Shown: one piece after another, positions 13,599 to 16,417 of the stretch | Position numbering within the stretch: the first letter of the stretch is position 1 | How the letters are laid out: each line of letters opens with the position of its first letter | Assembly: GCA_002439605.1 (NCBI GenBank) | Contig: DJOI01000011.1 | Span: forward strand, 9,665-26,081 | DNA length: 16,417 nucleotides | Source: Candidatus Segatella mututuai | GTDB taxonomy: Bacteria; Bacteroidota; Bacteroidia; Bacteroidales; Bacteroidaceae | Reading direction: 5' to 3' | Program-made: the position numbers and the translations under genes | The notes under the pieces: model-generated | What the model was told of the DNA's origin: nothing | Databases searched by the model: none | The model's input: the letters and a program-made list of their open reading frames with translations, nothing else

Positions 13599-16274
13599 AT
13601 GGTGTTTCATTTCAATATAGAATACAAAACGGTTTATGGCGAAAACATCGTCTTGAACCTGAATATGGACAATAAAAAAGTTCTGTGCAAGTTGGGAACC
13701 GCAGATGGCCTTCACTGGTCATGCGACTTGGATGTGGTTCCCAAGGCTAAGAATTGTACCTATTTTTATAGTGTAGAACGCAACGGTGTATGCGTCAAGG
13801 CAGAATGGCAGGTGGTAAAGCATCGGCTGAATGTTACCGCCGAGCGTGCCAATGATTATACCATCTATGACCGCTGGCGCGACATTCCCGAGGACTCTTA
13901 TCTTTACAGCAGTGCCTTTACCGACTGTATCAACCATCAGCAGCCTGCCGAGGTGAAGGATAGTGTCTTTGCCAAGACCATCAGGTTGATTGTCCGTGCC
14001 CCACAACTGAAGGCTGGTGAGCGTTTGGCGCTGGTAGGTGCAGCTCCTCTTGTGGGAGCTTGGGACGTAAAGCGTGCCATGCCTATGGTGGAACAATCGT
14101 ACAACGAATGGACAGTGGATATCAACGTAGAGGCTCTGGCTGCCAACTACTTGGAGTTTAAGTTTGTGGCGCTGAACGACAAGAAAAGAACTTGCCTATG
14201 GGAAACAGGTTACAATCGCTGTATAGAAATTCCTGAGATGAAAGGCGGAGCGGTCATCTCGTACGAGTTGGGACAGTCGTTCTTGGAACGCTGGAACCGC
14301 AAGCTTGCCGGAACTCTGGTTCCTGTCTTCTCGCTTCGCAGTAAGGAGAGCGCGGGTGTAGGCGACTTCGGTGACCTAAAGAGTATGATCGATCTGGTGG
14401 CAAAAACAGGTCAGAAAGTGCTTCAGTTGCTCCCTATCAACGATACTACCATTACCCACGCATGGACAGACTCTTATCCCTACAGTTGTATCAGCGTGTT
14501 TGCCATTCATCCTCAGTATGCCGATTTGCGGGCGTTGCCCGAACTCGAGGATGCCAAGTTGCGTGCTGCGGCAGAGAAGATAAGAGCAGAGCTTAACGTT
14601 CTGCCACAGATAGACTACGAAAAGGTAAACGATTTTAAGATAAAATACCTGCACCAGATTTTCAATCAGGAAGGTGAAAAGATGATGAAGAGTGCCGAAT
14701 ATCAGGCATTCTTTCAGGAAACAGAGCAATGGCTCGTGCCTTATGCACAATATTCTTACTTGCGTGACAAGAATGGCACAGCCGATTTCTCAAAGTGGCC
14801 CAACCACAATACTTGGGACGAGAAAGACCGCAAGGCACTGTCCAACCCGAGAACGAAGGCTTACAAGGAAGTGAAGTTTTTCTATTTCTTGCAGTATGTC
14901 TTAAATAAGCAGATGCAGGAGGCGCACGAGTATGCCAAGGAAAAGGGAGTCATCCTCAAGGGTGATATCCCTATCGGTGTCAATCGTTATGGATGTGATG
15001 TGTGGATGGAGCCTAAATACTTCAACCTCAGTGGGCAGGCTGGAGCTCCGCCAGATGATTTCTCTGTGAATGGTCAGAACTGGGGATTCCCCACCTACAA
15101 TTGGCATGAGATGCTGAAGGACGGCTGCCAGTGGTGGGTGCGTCGATTCCAGAACATGGCGAAGTTCTTTGATGCTTATCGCATCGACCACGTGTTGGGT
15201 TTCTTCCGTATATGGGAGATTCCTGTCGACTCTGTGCATGGGCTGCTTGGGCAGTTTGCTCCTGCCATCGGTATGACGGAAGACGAGATTCGCTCGTACG
15301 GCCTTAACTTCCAGGAGGACAGGTTTACGCATCCGTTTATCACCGACTGGGTGCTCGACCGCATGTTCCATGAGCGTGCCGGCGAAGTGAAGCAAAAATA
15401 TCTGGATCGCCTGGACGATGAGCGCTATCAGATGAAGACGGAGGTGAACACCCAGAGAAAGGTGGAGGCTCTCTTCGAGGGAGTGACCGATGAGAAGGAA
15501 ATATGGCTTCGCGACGGACTTTATTCCTTGATTAGCGATGTGCTCTTCGTTCGCGATCATCGCAATCCAGGATTGTTCCACCCACGTATCTCCGCTCAGT
15601 TCGACTTTATCTTCGAATCGCTTTGGAGCAATGACAAAGCGGCGTTCAATCGCCTTTATAATGATTACTTTTATCATCGCAACAATCAGTTCTGGTACGA
15701 GGAGGCAATGAAGAAGTTGCCAAAGTTGGTTCAGGCCACACGTATGTTGGTTTGTGCCGAAGACCTTGGCATGGTGCCCGACTGTGTGCCATGGGTGCTG
15801 AACGAGCTGAAGATTTTGAGTCTGGAGTTGCAGAGCATGCCAAAGGACCCAACGGTCAAGTTCGGTCATTTGAGCCGTAACCCATACCGTTCTGTTTGTA
15901 CCATCTCAAGCCATGATATGCCAACGCTTCGCATGTGGTGGGACGAGGACATGCAGCGCACGCAGGAGTATTACAACACTATGCTCTATCGTCAGGGACC
16001 TGCACCTCATCCACTGCCAGGATGGCTTGCGCAGGATATCATCTCGCGCCATCTCACATCGCCCTCTATGCTCTGTATACTGAGCATTCAGGATTGGCTT
16101 GCCATCAATGAGCATCTGCGTTTGCCCGATGCCAATGCCGAAAGGATCAATATTCCTGCCAATCCAAAGCATTACTGGCGCTACCGTATGCACCTCGATA
16201 TCGAGGACTTGGCGGCTAATAAGGAGTTCATGGACAGTGTGGCAGAGCTTGTCGCACAGTCTGGGAGAAACTGA
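13599..16274 (+). CDS. malQ: GH77 4-alpha-glucanotransferase (amylomaltase, DPE2-like) with two CBM20-like domains
   Basis: This 891-residue cytoplasmic enzyme transfers alpha-1,4-glucan chains between malto-oligosaccharides, releasing glucose. It has no signal peptide. Residues 1-80 (FHFNIEYKTVYGENIVL) and about 124-222 (LALVGAAPLVGAWD, NEWTVDI, LEFKFVA) are two CBM20-like domains. The GH77 barrel starts near 238 (GTLVPVFSLRS) and carries nucleophile Asp530 (DAYRID), acid/base Glu721 (CAEDLG) and stabiliser Asp773 (SSHD). The distance of about 190 residues between nucleophile and acid/base, plus the tandem CBM20, match the plant DPE2/Bacteroidota subtype rather than short bacterial MalQ. The ATG at 13599 is chosen because translation from it starts directly with the CBM20 fold and lies just after the promoter. 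It acts on sugars imported by the neighbouring transporter. The gap to the next gene (99 bp) shows no clear terminator, so they may be co-transcribed. Confidence 0.95.
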   Translation: MVFHFNIEYKTVYGENIVLNLNMDNKKVLCKLGTADGLHWSCDLDVVPKAKNCTYFYSVERNGVCVKAEWQVVKHRLNVTAERANDYTIYDRWRDIPEDSYLYSSAFTDCINHQQPAEVKDSVFAKTIRLIVRAPQLKAGERLALVGAAPLVGAWDVKRAMPMVEQSYNEWTVDINVEALAANYLEFKFVALNDKKRTCLWETGYNRCIEIPEMKGGAVISYELGQSFLERWNRKLAGTLVPVFSLRSKESAGVGDFGDLKSMIDLVAKTGQKVLQLLPINDTTITHAWTDSYPYSCISVFAIHPQYADLRALPELEDAKLRAAAEKIRAELNVLPQIDYEKVNDFKIKYLHQIFNQEGEKMMKSAEYQAFFQETEQWLVPYAQYSYLRDKNGTADFSKWPNHNTWDEKDRKALSNPRTKAYKEVKFFYFLQYVLNKQMQEAHEYAKEKGVILKGDIPIGVNRYGCDVWMEPKYFNLSGQAGAPPDDFSVNGQNWGFPTYNWHEMLKDGCQWWVRRFQNMAKFFDAYRIDHVLGFFRIWEIPVDSVHGLLGQFAPAIGMTEDEIRSYGLNFQEDRFTHPFITDWVLDRMFHERAGEVKQKYLDRLDDERYQMKTEVNTQRKVEALFEGVTDEKEIWLRDGLYSLISDVLFVRDHRNPGLFHPRISAQFDFIFESLWSNDKAAFNRLYNDYFYHRNNQFWYEEAMKKLPKLVQATRMLVCAEDLGMVPDCVPWVLNELKILSLELQSMPKDPTVKFGHLSRNPYRSVCTISSHDMPTLRMWWDEDMQRTQEYYNTMLYRQGPAPHPLPGWLAQDIISRHLTSPSMLCILSIQDWLAINEHLRLPDANAERINIPANPKHYWRYRMHLDIEDLAANKEFMDSVAELVAQSGRN

Positions 16275-16373
16275 GGTTGGCTGTATGTAGACTCAGAGGC
16301 TCGCAGCGAGAAGTTCTATGAAAATGCAGAACCCGAAATAATAACAAAAAAACAAGAATAAAAACAAAGCAAT

Positions 16374-16417
16374 ATGAAGAAACTGAACGTTTTAATGGTG
16401 GGCCTTCTGTTGCCACT
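16374..16417 (+). CDS. Start of an exported protein, cut by the window
   Basis: ATG at 16374 is preceded by an A-rich leader and opens MKKLNVLMVGLLLP, the N-terminus of a signal peptide: two lysines and then a hydrophobic stretch. Only 14 codons are visible. From its place after the GH77 gene it may be another starch or maltodextrin enzyme, such as an alpha-glucosidase or pullulanase, but the sequence does not show this. Confidence 0.6.
   Translation, partial: MKKLNVLMVGLLLP

Noticed and set aside
14901..15869. Minus-strand ORF of 322 codons inside the GH77 gene
   Set aside because: It is a shadow of the conserved GH77 frame, rich in His, Leu and Gln as antisense frames often are, with no family signature.

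Overview
The window carries a starch/malto-oligosaccharide utilization locus (a Sus-type PUL) from a Bacteroidales bacterium, most likely Prevotellaceae (Prevotella/Segatella-like). The assignment rests on a complete SusC-SusD-SusE-SusF set with Bacteroidota lipoprotein signals, promoters of the Bacteroidota TAnnTTTG type with A-rich leaders, a Prevotella-style C-terminal tail ending GKKVVIK on the secreted amylase, and the gene order. No 16S or other phylogenetic marker is present, so genus is an inference.

Layout. 1-782 (minus): 3'-truncated Rpn/PD-(D/E)XK nuclease-type 'transposase' whose C-terminal tail is a 12-bp tandem repeat, with its own promoter near 872-903. 1019-3040 (minus): secreted GH13 alpha-amylase with a CBM26-like module and a T9SS-like C-terminal tail. 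3041-3634: a long non-coding gap holding the amylase promoter, a LacI-type operator, a five-unit array of GTAC-centred palindromes at 23-bp pitch, an 8-bp inverted repeat, and the terminator of the sus operon. 3635-10762 (minus): susC-susD-susE-susF, read from right to left. 10763-11076: divergent control region with a structured susC leader, one perfect LacI-type operator and two outward-facing -7 elements. 11077-13489 (plus): LacI-family regulator and GPH/MFS sugar transporter, 25 bp apart. 13599-16274 (plus): cytoplasmic GH77 4-alpha-glucanotransferase with two N-terminal CBM20-like domains. 16374-end (plus): first 14 codons of a further exported protein.

How it works together (inference from families). 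The secreted amylase cuts starch outside the cell. SusD, SusE and SusF hold starch and oligosaccharides at the surface and SusC imports them across the outer membrane. An enzyme probably encoded beyond the right edge may finish periplasmic hydrolysis. The MFS protein takes maltose or short oligosaccharides through the inner membrane and the GH77 enzyme disproportionates them in the cytoplasm. The LacI-family protein is the obvious regulator, in place of the membrane sensor SusR of Bacteroides thetaiotaomicron.

The most notable signals are regulatory. The palindrome TGCAAACGTTTGCA occurs exactly in front of the amylase and in the susC/lacI divergent region, and an 11/14 match lies in front of the GH77 gene. 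In each case the site is 54-56 bp upstream of a TAnnTTTG element (54 amylase, 54 susC, 55 lacI, 56 GH77). This geometry suggests that the LacI-family protein activates rather than represses. The second signal is the unexplained 23-bp-pitch GTAC palindrome array upstream of the amylase.
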